NCBI GenBank assembly: GCA_029547805.1
Contig: JAKPOP010000001.1
Coordinates: forward strand, 62,001-126,000
Length of the DNA: 64,000 nucleotides
Direction of reading: 5' to 3'
Source of the DNA: Deltaproteobacteria bacterium
GTDB lineage: Bacteria; Myxococcota_A; UBA9042; DTJE01
Shown here: in pieces, positions 40,904 through 49,358 of the stretch
How the letters are laid out: every line of letters starts with the position of its first letter
Position numbering within the stretch: the first letter of the stretch is position 1
The notes under the pieces: model-generated
Told to the model about the DNA's origin: nothing
What the model saw: only the letters and a program-made list of their open reading frames with translations
The model's database searches: none
Program-made: the position numbers and the translations under genes

Positions 40904-42016
40904 TCAGTCGTCCCAGGGGAAGCGCCAGTGGTGCAGCCCCAGCCGGTCCCGGAGGGCGTCGCAGTCCTTTCGGAGGGGCTCGTTGATCGGAACGCCCCGG
41001 TCCTTGCGCTCGAGCCAGGCCTCCCACTCCTTCTCCCCGGCGGTGTAGATCCGCGTCTGTCCCGGGGCCTTCCGGGACTGGCGCAACTCCCGGAGGATCT
41101 CGCCGGTGATGCGCTTGAAGACCGCCAGCGGCACGAAGTGCTCGATGTCGATCGCCAGGAAGAAATGCCCCAGGTGGTAGGGGACCTTGCGCCCGTCCTC
41201 GTACCCCAGCAGGCCCTTCAGGAAACGGCCCTCCTGGAGCGCTGCCGAGAGGATCTCCACCGCCGTGGCGTAGCCGTAGCCCTTGTAGCCGCCGGTCTCC
41301 TCGCCGATGCCGCCCAGGGGAACCAGCGCCGCGGTCCCGGCCACCAGTTCCTTCAGCGTGGCGTGGGGGTCCGTCCGGGTCTGGCCGTCCTCCCCGATGA
41401 CCCATCCCGGGGGCATCGGCTTGTCCAGGCGGGCATAGACCTCGATCTTGCCCCGCTGGGTGATGCTCGTGGCGCAGTCGATCAGGAAGGGGAAGGGCTC
41501 GTCGGAGGGGGCCCCGATGGTCAGGGGGTTCGTCCCCAGCATGTTCTCGACGCCGAAGGTCGGGGCGATGGAAGGCCGGGCATTGGTCCCCGTGATGCCG
41601 ATCTGGCCGGCCTCGATGGCCATCAGGGAGTAGTACCCCGCGATGCCGTAGTGGGTGGAGTTGCGGGCCACCACCATGCCGAGCCCATTGCGCCGGGCCT
41701 TGTCGATGGCCATCTCCATGCACCGGCGGGCGATCACGTGACCCATCCCGTCATGGCCGTCCACCACGGCGGTCGTCTCGGTCTCCTTGACGACCTCGAA
41801 CTGGGTGACCGGGTGCTGGATGCCCTCCAGGATGCGGTCGATGTAGATCGGCTTGAGCCTGCCGACCCCGTGGGAGTCGATGCCCCGCTTGTCGGAGGTG
41901 ATCAGCACGTCGGCGCAGATGGCCGCATCTTCCGGCGGCACCCCGACCGCCTCGAAGACCTCCCGCATGAACCGTTCCATCTGGTCGAAGGGGATGTGCC
42001 AGCACTGGGACTCCAT
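40904..42016 (-). CDS. malate/L-lactate dehydrogenase family protein (Ldh_2)
   Basis: 370 residues of the NAD(P)-dependent Ldh_2 (YlbC/MdhB-like) family, not related to classical MDH. Motifs: DSHG (47-50), RNSTHYGIAGYY with the catalytic His, TNARPSIAP and PLTIGAPS. Reactions known for the family include malate, lactate, sulfolactate and ureidoglycolate oxidation; which applies is unknown. The ATG at 42016 follows GGAGGA; ATGs at 42028 and further up have weaker sites. Confidence 0.82.
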   Translation of the reverse strand: MESQCWHIPFDQMERFMREVFEAVGVPPEDAAICADVLITSDKRGIDSHGVGRLKPIYIDRILEGIQHPVTQFEVVKETETTAVVDGHDGMGHVIARRCMEMAIDKARRNGLGMVVARNSTHYGIAGYYSLMAIEAGQIGITGTNARPSIAPTFGVENMLGTNPLTIGAPSDEPFPFLIDCATSITQRGKIEVYARLDKPMPPGWVIGEDGQTRTDPHATLKELVAGTAALVPLGGIGEETGGYKGYGYATAVEILSAALQEGRFLKGLLGYEDGRKVPYHLGHFFLAIDIEHFVPLAVFKRITGEILRELRQSRKAPGQTRIYTAGEKEWEAWLERKDRGVPINEPLRKDCDALRDRLGLHHWRFPWDD

Positions 42017-42129
42017 GGATTCCTCCATCCCGAAGGCCGGGTGCATGGTCCCACGGGCGGGCCCTCCCGGCCACCGCAAAAGAGGAAGAAACCGGTCGGA
42101 TGCCGGGGATCGGCGGGCCCGGGCGGGGG

Positions 42130-42621
42130 TCAACCCCGGGCGATCCAGTTCCGGAGGAAGGCGACCTGGCGGGCGACCTCCTCCTCGGTCTTCTCCAGGG
42201 CGATCTTCTCGGCCTTGCCGCCCACCAGGGGGATCTTCACCTCGACCTGGGTCGTGAAGGTGACCCGGGTCTGGGAGGGCCCCTGGGCCTGGAACTCCAC
42301 GGACCCCGACAGCAGGAAGGCGTCGGCCATCATGTGGGGCGTGACCTTCCAGGTCATGAGGCCCTTGTCCCGGTCCAGCACGTGATCGTCCACATAGGAG
42401 TCCACGTCGGACTTCCGGAGAAAGGCGGGCACCCGGGAGGGCTCGCTGGCGCGGCACTTGCGCCGCAGCCGGTTGCCGGGCATCTCCTCCCGCTCCAGCA
42501 CCTCGACGGTCAGGGCCCCGCTGTTCTTCAGCTTCTGGATGTAGAAGTCGTCATCGGCATAGATCTCCAGGACCCGGGCCAGCGGGGCGTCCACCACGTG
42601 GGAATAGGTGACCTTCTGCAT
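42130..42621 (-). CDS. DUF2505-type START/SRPBCC-like protein
   Basis: 163 residues with the shape of a ligand-binding SRPBCC helix-grip fold: VTYSHVVDAPLARVLEIYADDDFY at the start, LMTWKVTPHMM in the middle and a long C-terminal helix (GGKAEKIALEKTEEEVARQVAFLRNWI), as in DUF2505 proteins. Function is unknown; such proteins bind lipids or hydrophobic cofactors. GAGGAG is close (three bases) to the ATG at 42621. Confidence 0.7.
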   Translation of the reverse strand: MQKVTYSHVVDAPLARVLEIYADDDFYIQKLKNSGALTVEVLEREEMPGNRLRRKCRASEPSRVPAFLRKSDVDSYVDDHVLDRDKGLMTWKVTPHMMADAFLLSGSVEFQAQGPSQTRVTFTTQVEVKIPLVGGKAEKIALEKTEEEVARQVAFLRNWIARG

Positions 42622-42734
42622 GGGCTCCTCGGCCAGAAAGACGGGGGCATTCTGCCACCGGGGCGCCGCCGAGACAATGGGCCTGCGGGGGGCGGAGTCC
42701 GGTCGTCGCGGGCGACCCGTCGTGTCCGGGGCCC

Positions 42735-43745
42735 CTAGATGCGGGCGACGCCCAGAAAGACCGCGTGGAGGCTCACCACCAGCCCCAGGAAGACGCTCCG
42801 GGCCCGGGCCGGGTCCAGAGGACCCAGACGATAGCCGATCACCTGCCGGCGGCAGGGGCGGATGCAGTCGCCGCAGAGGGTGCAGGTGGGACCGGCCCTC
42901 CGGGCCTCGATGTCCTGCCGGGTCAGGGCCCCGAAGCGGCAGGCGGTCCCGCAGGCCAGGCAGCCGTCGCAGCCCTCGGCAATGCGGATCCGGAACAGCG
43001 AGACCAGCCGACCCAGGCGGGTGGCGATCCAGCCGATGGGGCAGAAGAGCGTGCAGTGGGCGAGATACCCCTGGCGGCGGGAGACCAGGGCCATCACCCC
43101 GATGCCCACGACCCCGAAGGCGACGGCCACCAGGGACGCCACGGTCCCCGGGACCTCGGCCTGGCGCATTCCGAGGGCGGCCCCGACGACCAGCACGAGC
43201 ATCGTCGGCTGGGCCCACCATCGCCAGGTCGGCAGGGGAGCGGGGCGCTTGCGGGCCATGGCCGCCAGGTTGTCCCATCCCCCGAAGTAGCACAGGTGGC
43301 TGCACCAGGCCGGGCCCACGAGGACCAGCGTCGAGGCGAACAGGATCGGCATGAAGAACCGCTCGCCCCGGAACAGGGGTCCCCCGACGATCACCGCCGG
43401 GACCGGGACGTGGAGGCGCCCGGTCATGAGCAGGGCGTCGAGGCCCAGGATCCCCAGCACGAACTGCCCGAAGAAGACCGCCGAGAACAGCACCCAGACC
43501 CGTCGCCGCCAGGTCCCCGACCTCCGGGGGTCCTCCAGGCGGTCCCGGATCACCGCGGCATAGAGGGCCAGCAGCGCCGCCTCGACCCACCCGGCTCCCG
43601 GCAGGAACCGCTCCGCCAGCAGCATGGGCCGGGGGACCTGGACCTGGATCACGGCCAGCAGGGCGAAGGTCAGCATCCCCGTGGCCAGGACCGGGAGGCG
43701 TGGGCGGCGGATGGCTGCCGGGAGGTCCATGGCGGGTCTTCTCAT
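42735..43745 (-). CDS. membrane ferredoxin, NapH/NosR-like
   Basis: 336 residues. About five membrane helices, a CSHLCYFGG pattern near residue 148, a HCTLFCPIGW motif near 230, and two 4Fe-4S clusters near the C-terminus (CDGCLACGTAC and CTLCGDCIRPC). This is the layout of NapH/NosR/CcoG-type electron-transfer proteins, which bring quinol electrons to periplasmic reductases. Its position after the nitric oxide reductase and a cupin suggests electron supply to NO metabolism. Start at 43745 is favoured; an ATG at 43730 is possible. Confidence 0.8.
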   Translation of the reverse strand: MRRPAMDLPAAIRRPRLPVLATGMLTFALLAVIQVQVPRPMLLAERFLPGAGWVEAALLALYAAVIRDRLEDPRRSGTWRRRVWVLFSAVFFGQFVLGILGLDALLMTGRLHVPVPAVIVGGPLFRGERFFMPILFASTLVLVGPAWCSHLCYFGGWDNLAAMARKRPAPLPTWRWWAQPTMLVLVVGAALGMRQAEVPGTVASLVAVAFGVVGIGVMALVSRRQGYLAHCTLFCPIGWIATRLGRLVSLFRIRIAEGCDGCLACGTACRFGALTRQDIEARRAGPTCTLCGDCIRPCRRQVIGYRLGPLDPARARSVFLGLVVSLHAVFLGVARI

Positions 43746-43785
43746 GGCGGAGGCCCCTTGGGGACCGGGCCCCGCCGGTTACGGG

Positions 43786-44130
43786 TCAGCCCCGGATCAT
43801 GGTCAGCAGCATCTTGAAACGCCCCCGGGCCGTCAAGCCGTGGGGGACGTTCGCAGGCATCCGGACGGTCTCTCCCTCGGAGGCCGGGACGGTCTGGCCG
43901 CCGATCACCAGGTCCACGGCCCCTTCCAGCACCGTGACATAGGCGTCGAAGGGGGCCGAGTGCTCCGAGAGGCCCTGACCGTCGTCGAAGGCGAAGAGGG
44001 TCAGGGTCCCGGCGGGGCTCTTGGCCAGCGTCCGGCTCACGACGGACCCCAGGGAGTAGTCCACCAGATCCCGCAGTCGCACGGCCTGGGCCGGTGCCAT
44101 CTCGCCAGCATGCGGCGTTCCTTCTGCCAT
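43786..44130 (-). CDS. cupin-domain protein
   Basis: 114 residues forming one small cupin barrel: GQGLSEHSAPFDAYVTVLEGAVDLVIGG and MPANVPHGL, with the His/Glu pattern of the conserved cupin metal site. It starts two bases after the nitric oxide reductase stop with GGAGG upstream. Small cupins near nitric oxide reductase genes are common and may sense or buffer NO or iron; proof is absent. Confidence 0.8.
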   Translation of the reverse strand: MAEGTPHAGEMAPAQAVRLRDLVDYSLGSVVSRTLAKSPAGTLTLFAFDDGQGLSEHSAPFDAYVTVLEGAVDLVIGGQTVPASEGETVRMPANVPHGLTARGRFKMLLTMIRG

Positions 44131-44132
44131 GG

Positions 44133-46385
44133 TCAGACCTCCTTGCCGCCGGATCGACGCAGGCGGACGTCCAGGATGATGCCTCGGATCACAAAGGCGC
44201 AGAGCGCCCCCACTCCGACGAAGAATACCAGGTCCGGCAGCACCCGGAGCCAGGTCACGGTCCGGATGAACTCCGACTGGGTCACGGCAGGGCTTCGGGC
44301 CCACCAGGTCCCGTGGCGGATCGCCTCCACGAACTGGTAGAAGCCCGCCGGGGCGAGGCTCAGGGCGATCATGCCCGCCAGGCCCAGGTTCAGGCCCCAG
44401 AAGGCCACCTTCAGCAGCCGGTCGCTCCAGGCCGCCGGGTGGAGGATGTGCCGCAGGGAGAAGAGCATCAGGGCGATGGCCAGGAAGCCGTACACCCCGA
44501 AGAGGGCCCCGTGGGAGTGGATCGGCGTCGTGTTCAGGCCCTGGGCGTAGTAGAGCACGATGGGCGGGTTGATCAGGAAGCCGAACACCCCGGCCCCGAC
44601 CAGATTCCAGAAGGCCACGGCGACGAAGAAGAGGAGGGGCCACCGGAAGGGGGTCGCGTGGCCGCCGCTGTGGGCCAGCCGCAGGGTGCCGACCACCTCG
44701 AAGCCCAGCAGGGCCAGGGGGATGATCTCCAGGGCCGAGAAGGTCGCCCCGAGGGCCGTGATGAACAGCGGGGTCCCGGCGAAGTAGAGGTGGTGGAAGG
44801 TCCCGATGATCCCGGCCCCCAGGTAGAGCAGGATGCTGGCATAGACCGCCTGGAGGGCCGTCTTCTCCCGGACCGCGCCCAGGCGGCTCAGCACGAAGGC
44901 CAGCACCACCGTGGCAAAGACCTCGAAGAAGTTCTCCACCCAGAGGTGGACGACCCACCAGCGCCAGTAGTCCGCGACGCTCATGTGGGTGCCGGGGGTG
45001 TAGAAGAGCCCCGCGGAGTAGAACAGCGGGATCGAGACCGCCGAGTAGAGCAGCAGGTGCGTGAGGCCTCCCCGGTCCTCCTCCTGCGCCAGGACCGGCC
45101 GGATCGCCCGGTACACCAGCAGGAGCCAGAGGATCATGCCGCCCAGCAGGGCCACCTGCCAGACCCGCCCCAGTTCGATGTACTCGTAGCCCTGGTTGCC
45201 GAACCAGAAGGCGTCTCCGCCGATCCGGCCCATGATGGAGGCCCAGGTGCCCCCGAGAGACCCGACCACCACCAGCACCAGCGCCCCCAGCAGGATCCAG
45301 GTCCAGCGGGCCTGTCCCGAGGGCTCCCGCCCGGAGACGAAGGGGCCGATGAAGAGGCCGGTGGCCAGCCAGGACGTGGCGATCCAGAAGACCGACAGCT
45401 GGACGTGCCAGGTCCGGGCCACCGGGTAGGGCAGGACCTGCCGCATGTCGAGGCCGAAGAGGGCGTTGCCCTCGACGGCGTAGTGGCCCGTGGTGGATCC
45501 GAGGATCGCCTGGACCGCGAAGAGGGCCACCACCGCCAGGAAGTAGAAGCGGGTCGCCTGCTGGCTGCCGGTCGGGACCGGAGGCGCCAGGGGCCGGATC
45601 TCGGGCCGATCCTCTCCCGAGAGCCGGGCCAGATACCACCAGATGGCGAAGGCGACCCCGGCGATCAGCAGCACGACGCTGACGATGGACCAGACCAGGG
45701 CGCCGGGCAGCGGCGTGTTGCCCACCAGGGGGTCATAGGGCCAGTTGGCGGTGTAGGTGTAGGTCTCGCCGGGACGGACCGTCATCGCGGCCCAGGCCGT
45801 CCAGGTGAAGAAGGCCGTCAGCAGGCGACCCTCGTCGTCCGACTGGACGACGCCGGGGTGGACCCCGGCCTCCGGGTCTCCCTGCTGGAAGAGGCGCGTG
45901 TAGTGGGCGGCCAGGATCGGCCAGGCGGCGGCCTGGGCCGGCGAGAGGGTCAGGGCATCGGTGGTCGCGTCGTAGCGGTTCTGCCGGAGTTCCTGGGCGA
46001 CCAGGGCCTCGATGCGGGCCCTCTCGGGCGCCGGGAGGGCCTCCAGGTCCTGCTGGGTGAAGGGGGTGGACCCGTCGACCGGCCGGCCGGCGGCGATTCC
46101 GGCCGCCACGATCCCGATCCGGTGGACCGCGTCGGCGGACCAGTCGGGGGCCAGGTAGGCCCCGTGGCCCCAGATGGACCCCATGTGTTGCCCGCCGCGG
46201 CTCAGGTAGAGTTTCTGCCCTCGGATGATGTCCTCGCCGGTGAACAGCACCTGTCCGTCCGGGGCGAGGACCCGGCCGGGGATCGGCGGCTTGTACTGCT
46301 GGATCCGGACCCCGCCGAAGATCAGCACCGAGAAGGACGCGACCACCACGAAGAGGAGCACGGCCCGTGTTCGATGATTGCCCAT
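44133..46385 (-). CDS. norB: quinol-dependent nitric oxide reductase (qNor, NorZ type)
   Basis: 750 residues, the length of single-subunit qNor. An N-terminal periplasmic domain is fused to the 12-helix haem-copper-oxidase-like core. Visible ligand motifs are WHVQLSVFWIATSWL, VHLWVENFFEVF (non-haem iron His and the nearby Glu), GTFHHLYF (further iron His pair) and HSHGALFGVYG. It reduces two NO to N2O using quinol. It uses no separate NorC. The ATG at 46385 follows GGAGG. Upstream lie a sigma-54 promoter and a palindromic region. Confidence 0.93.
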   Translation of the reverse strand: MGNHRTRAVLLFVVVASFSVLIFGGVRIQQYKPPIPGRVLAPDGQVLFTGEDIIRGQKLYLSRGGQHMGSIWGHGAYLAPDWSADAVHRIGIVAAGIAAGRPVDGSTPFTQQDLEALPAPERARIEALVAQELRQNRYDATTDALTLSPAQAAAWPILAAHYTRLFQQGDPEAGVHPGVVQSDDEGRLLTAFFTWTAWAAMTVRPGETYTYTANWPYDPLVGNTPLPGALVWSIVSVVLLIAGVAFAIWWYLARLSGEDRPEIRPLAPPVPTGSQQATRFYFLAVVALFAVQAILGSTTGHYAVEGNALFGLDMRQVLPYPVARTWHVQLSVFWIATSWLATGLFIGPFVSGREPSGQARWTWILLGALVLVVVGSLGGTWASIMGRIGGDAFWFGNQGYEYIELGRVWQVALLGGMILWLLLVYRAIRPVLAQEEDRGGLTHLLLYSAVSIPLFYSAGLFYTPGTHMSVADYWRWWVVHLWVENFFEVFATVVLAFVLSRLGAVREKTALQAVYASILLYLGAGIIGTFHHLYFAGTPLFITALGATFSALEIIPLALLGFEVVGTLRLAHSGGHATPFRWPLLFFVAVAFWNLVGAGVFGFLINPPIVLYYAQGLNTTPIHSHGALFGVYGFLAIALMLFSLRHILHPAAWSDRLLKVAFWGLNLGLAGMIALSLAPAGFYQFVEAIRHGTWWARSPAVTQSEFIRTVTWLRVLPDLVFFVGVGALCAFVIRGIILDVRLRRSGGKEV

Positions 46386-46427
46386 GATGCCTCCGGGACC
46401 TCCAGCAAGAGACGGTCGGCAGGCCGT

Positions 46428-46442
46428 GCAGGGGCTGTGCCA
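46428..46442 (-). promoter_or_regulatory. sigma-54 (-24/-12) promoter of the nitric oxide reductase operon
   Basis: Reading leftward the sequence is TGGCACAGCCCCTGC: GG and GC separated by exactly ten bases, one mismatch from TGGCAC-N5-TTGC. Start of transcription near 46416, 31 bases before the norB ATG. The regulator NorR of other bacteria acts at sigma-54 promoters, and a NorR-like gene lies at 47138. Confidence 0.75.
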
Positions 46443-46494
46443 CAACGCGCCATCTCATGATTTCCTGTGGTTATGTGTCGTCGGCCCGGCGACT

Positions 46495-46549
46495 AACCAT
46501 TTTTGGTCAGTCTTGTCAACGTATATACGTTGTCTGACCTTTTATGGTT
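46495..46549. promoter_or_regulatory. palindromic region, candidate activator site for norB
   Basis: Contains a perfect 16-base palindrome, CAACGTATATACGTTG (46517-46532). Around it are AACCAT (46495-46500) and ATGGTT (46544-46549), and GGTCAG (46505-46510) and CTGACC (46534-46539), which pair as inverted repeats about a centre at 46522. It is 55 to 105 bases upstream of the -24 element, where a NorR-type activator would bind. No known NorR consensus (GT-N7-AC) is exactly matched. Confidence 0.5.
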
Positions 46550-46892
46550 CAGGATCGGGTCTCTGGGGTCGGGAGGGGCGGGCCAGGGGCTGGATCAGCC
46601 AGATGGCGACCAGGGCCAGCAGGGCCACGGCGCCCAGGATGCAGGCCATCCGCACCCAGGGGCGGCCCTCGGCGATGCGCATCCGGGCCATCAGGACCGC
46701 GGTCCAGGTCCAGATGCCGGCGGCGGCGGCCAGGAAGGCCTGGACCGCCCGGACGGCCCAGGGCCGCCGGACCCAGAGCAGCGCCGGGAACAGCAGCGAG
46801 AGGACCATCCACGGGAGGTCTCCCGACCGGAGGAAGTGGGCCGCCAGCAGCAGGGCGGAGACGATTGCCGGGACCTTGCGCATCGCGGACAT
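46542..46892 (-). CDS. small membrane protein
   Basis: 116 residues with about four hydrophobic helices (IVSALLLAAHF, MVLSLLFPALLWV, AVQAFLAAAAGIWTWTAVLMA, ILGAVALLALVAIWLIQ). No named family recognised. GGGAGG is a good Shine-Dalgarno at 46892. It lies just upstream of norB in the same direction, and its stop codon is inside the palindromic region, so the region also overlaps its 3' end. Confidence 0.6.
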   Translation of the reverse strand: MSAMRKVPAIVSALLLAAHFLRSGDLPWMVLSLLFPALLWVRRPWAVRAVQAFLAAAAGIWTWTAVLMARMRIAEGRPWVRMACILGAVALLALVAIWLIQPLARPSRPQRPDPEP

Positions 46893-47047
46893 CGGGGACC
46901 TCCCGGTCGGGACATCGGGCCTCGGGGACCCGGAAGGCCCGCAGAGACAGGCTACGACGGGTCCGGCGATCCCTCAAGCCGGACCCATCACGGGGGCCGT
47001 GAGACCAGGCCGCCGGCTGGTGTGGGCGTCCCCTGGAGGGCCGCCGG

Positions 47048-47076
47048 TTGACGGGCCTCGGGACCCGGGCTATGGA
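47048..47076 (+). promoter_or_regulatory. possible promoter of the NorR-like gene
   Basis: TTGACG (47048-47053), 17 bases, TATGGA (47071-47076). The -10 is poor. It would start transcription near 47083, which supports the start codon at 47138. Confidence 0.35.
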
Positions 47077-47137
47077 ACCCCCCATGCACGACCACGGGCA
47101 CCGCTACTGTCCCGGCCATGCGAACCGGGAAGGACTG

Positions 47138-48655
47138 ATGGACGAGGCCATCGGGGCCATTCTCTCGTCGGTGGACCTGCAGGTCGTGCTCCAGCGGACG
47201 GCCCGCCTGATGCGGCGCTTCTTCGGCCTGACGCGGCTGACCATCCACCGCTGGACGCCGGAGGATCCGGACCACGCCGAGGTGCTGCTGGTGGACGACC
47301 CCCGGGTCCAGGTCCCGGAGGTGGGCACCCGGGTCGCCCTGGACCTCTCGGCCTGCGGCCCGGCCATCCGGGAGAAGCGGACCCATGTCCTGGAGCCCCT
47401 GGACCCGGACCACCCCCGGTTCCGGGAGGAACGCCCCCTGGCCCTGGAGGGGTACGGCGCGCTGGTCAGCATCCCCCTGGTCTTCGAGGACCAGGTGATC
47501 GGGACGCTGGACGTGGCCCACGTCCGGGACCACGGCCTGCTGCAGTGCTGCCTCCAGAGCGCCGAGCGGATCGCCGGCCTGCTGGCCATCGCGATGCACA
47601 ACAGCCGGATGGTCGAGGAGGTCCGGCGCCTGAACCGGCTGCTGGAGGGGGAGAACGCCCGCCTGAAGGCCCGGATTCAGGAGGAGGCGCGGCATGCCCT
47701 CTACGTGGCCGAGAGCCCCCGGATGCGGCAGGTCCTGGAGCAGGTCCGCCGGGTGGCGCCCTCCCGGGCCACGGTGCTGATCCGGGGCGAGACGGGGACC
47801 GGCAAGGAGGGCCTGGCCCGGATGGTCCACGCTTACAGCCCCCGGGCCCGGGGCCCCTTCGTCACGGTGAACCTGGGGGCCATTCCCGAGTCCCTGATCG
47901 AGTCGGAGTTGTTCGGCCACGAGCGGGGGGCCTTCACAGGCGCCTCCCGTCGCCATCCGGGGCGGTTCGTCGAGGCCGACGGGGGCACGATCTTCCTGGA
48001 CGAGATCGGCGATGCCCCGATGTCGGTCCAGGTGAAACTGCTCCGGGCCCTCCAGGAGCGGCAGGTGCAGTCCCTCGGGGGCCAGGGGACGACTCCGGTG
48101 GATGTCCGGGTGGTGGCGGCGACGAACCGCCCCCTGGAGACCCTGGTGGAGGTGGGGGCCTTCCGGGCCGACCTCTTCTACCGGCTCCACATCGTGCCGA
48201 TCTACGTGCCCCCTCTGCGGGAACGCCCCGAGGACATTCGCCCCCTGGTGCAGGCCTTCCTGGAACGGCACGCCTCGGCGATGAACCGCCGGCCGCCCCG
48301 GGTCCCCGATGCGGTCTGGCAGGCGCTGGAGGCCCACACCTGGCCCGGCAACGTCCGGGAACTGGAGAACCTGATCGAGCGGGCCCTGATCCTGCACCCG
48401 GGGCCCGAACTGGTCCTCCCGGGACCGCTGGCCCCGGGCCTGGGAGAAGCGGCGCCGGCGGGGGCGGCCGTCGCCTCTCCGGCGTCCCTGGGGACCTGGG
48501 AGGAGGAGGCCCGGCGGGTCCTGACCCGGGCCCTGGAGGCCTGTGGCGGGCGGATCCATGGCCCCCGGGGCGCGGCGGCGATGCTGGGCCTGAAACCCAC
48601 GACCCTCCAGGGGAAACTCAGGCGCTACGGGATCCCGCGGCCCCGCCGGAACTGA
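47138..48655 (+). CDS. NorR/FhlA-like sigma-54 activator
   Basis: 505 residues. GAF domain (1-160), AAA+ domain with Walker A GETGTGKE (217-224) and the sigma-54 contact loop GAFTGA (264-269), VNLGAIPESLIESELFG, and a C-terminal helix-turn-helix (GPRGAAAMLGLKPTTLQGKLRRYG). No receiver domain, so it senses through GAF as in NorR (nitric oxide) or FhlA (formate). It is 0.7 kb from the norB sigma-54 promoter, facing away. The frame extends upstream to 47048 with starts at 47072 and 47084, but the ATG at 47138 has AAGGA three bases off and lies after the likely promoter. Confidence 0.82.
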   Translation: MDEAIGAILSSVDLQVVLQRTARLMRRFFGLTRLTIHRWTPEDPDHAEVLLVDDPRVQVPEVGTRVALDLSACGPAIREKRTHVLEPLDPDHPRFREERPLALEGYGALVSIPLVFEDQVIGTLDVAHVRDHGLLQCCLQSAERIAGLLAIAMHNSRMVEEVRRLNRLLEGENARLKARIQEEARHALYVAESPRMRQVLEQVRRVAPSRATVLIRGETGTGKEGLARMVHAYSPRARGPFVTVNLGAIPESLIESELFGHERGAFTGASRRHPGRFVEADGGTIFLDEIGDAPMSVQVKLLRALQERQVQSLGGQGTTPVDVRVVAATNRPLETLVEVGAFRADLFYRLHIVPIYVPPLRERPEDIRPLVQAFLERHASAMNRRPPRVPDAVWQALEAHTWPGNVRELENLIERALILHPGPELVLPGPLAPGLGEAAPAGAAVASPASLGTWEEEARRVLTRALEACGGRIHGPRGAAAMLGLKPTTLQGKLRRYGIPRPRRN

Positions 48656-48693
48656 GGCCTCGATCCTGGCGGAGGGGGGGGACGGGGAGGGGG

Positions 48694-49200
48694 TCAGCGA
48701 TGGCGGCGGTCCCGTCGGCCGGGGCCGTCCCGGCGGCGGTCTTCCCGGTGGTCCCACCGGTCGTCCCGGTCGTATCGCCGCGGCCTGTGGTCGGGCACCC
48801 ACCGGGCCGGCGGTCGGATGTCCCGGTGATGCCGCTCCCAGCGGGCCCAGGGGTACCAGGCCCCTCGGTGACCGCGGAATCCGGGCCTCTGGGAGTGGAT
48901 GATCACGGGTCGAGGCACCCACATCGGCTCCACCAGCACCCAGGGCCCGTTCCAGTCCAGGGCCCGGTACCAGCCGACCCGGGGGTCCAGGGTCCAGTAG
49001 CAGCCGTCGGCCCAGAAGACCTCCAGGCCTCCCTGCCGGACAAGGAAGACCCCGTCGGGGAGCAGGTAGCCCCCGGCGGGGACGAAGGCCGGAGCGAAGG
49101 GCCGCGGGGGCCGGGGATGGGCGTCAGCGGTGAAGGGGGCGACCATGAGGGCCGCGACGACCAGGGTCCACCAGGGGAAGCGCTTGAAGGGTCTGTCCAT
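48694..49200 (-). CDS. secreted basic protein, unknown function
   Basis: 168 residues. Signal peptide (KRFPWWTLVVAALMVAPFTADA), then a compact aromatic-rich domain (FVPAGGYLLPDGVFLV, CYWTLDPRVGWYRALDWNGPW), and a long Arg/Asp-rich low-complexity tail of alternating charge from about residue 130. Resembles YXWGxx periplasmic proteins of unknown role. GGGAGG lies eight bases before the ATG at 49200, with another ATG six bases upstream. Confidence 0.7.
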   Translation of the reverse strand: MDRPFKRFPWWTLVVAALMVAPFTADAHPRPPRPFAPAFVPAGGYLLPDGVFLVRQGGLEVFWADGCYWTLDPRVGWYRALDWNGPWVLVEPMWVPRPVIIHSQRPGFRGHRGAWYPWARWERHHRDIRPPARWVPDHRPRRYDRDDRWDHREDRRRDGPGRRDRRHR

Positions 49201-49300
49201 GGGCATGTCCTCCCGCCCCGTCGGGGCCGTGCAGAAGTCACCGGTTCGACGGGAGGCCTCCGGAGATATTTCGGCGGCGGGACCTGGAACCTCCAGGACC

Positions 49301-49329
49301 TTGACCCCCCAGCGGGAAACCTGTAGATT
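49301..49329 (+). promoter_or_regulatory. sigma-70-type promoter of the membrane transferase gene
   Basis: TTGACC (49301-49306), 17 bases, TAGATT (49324-49329). Start near 49336, 24 bases before the TTG start codon. Confidence 0.55.
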
Positions 49330-49358
49330 TCGCGCGTTTTCCGTCGCCGGAGGCCCTG

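Noticed and set aside
46495-46549. Palindromic region as a terminator for the small membrane gene
   Set aside because: There is no GC-rich stem followed by a T-run; the position upstream of a sigma-54 promoter fits an operator better, although both roles could coexist.
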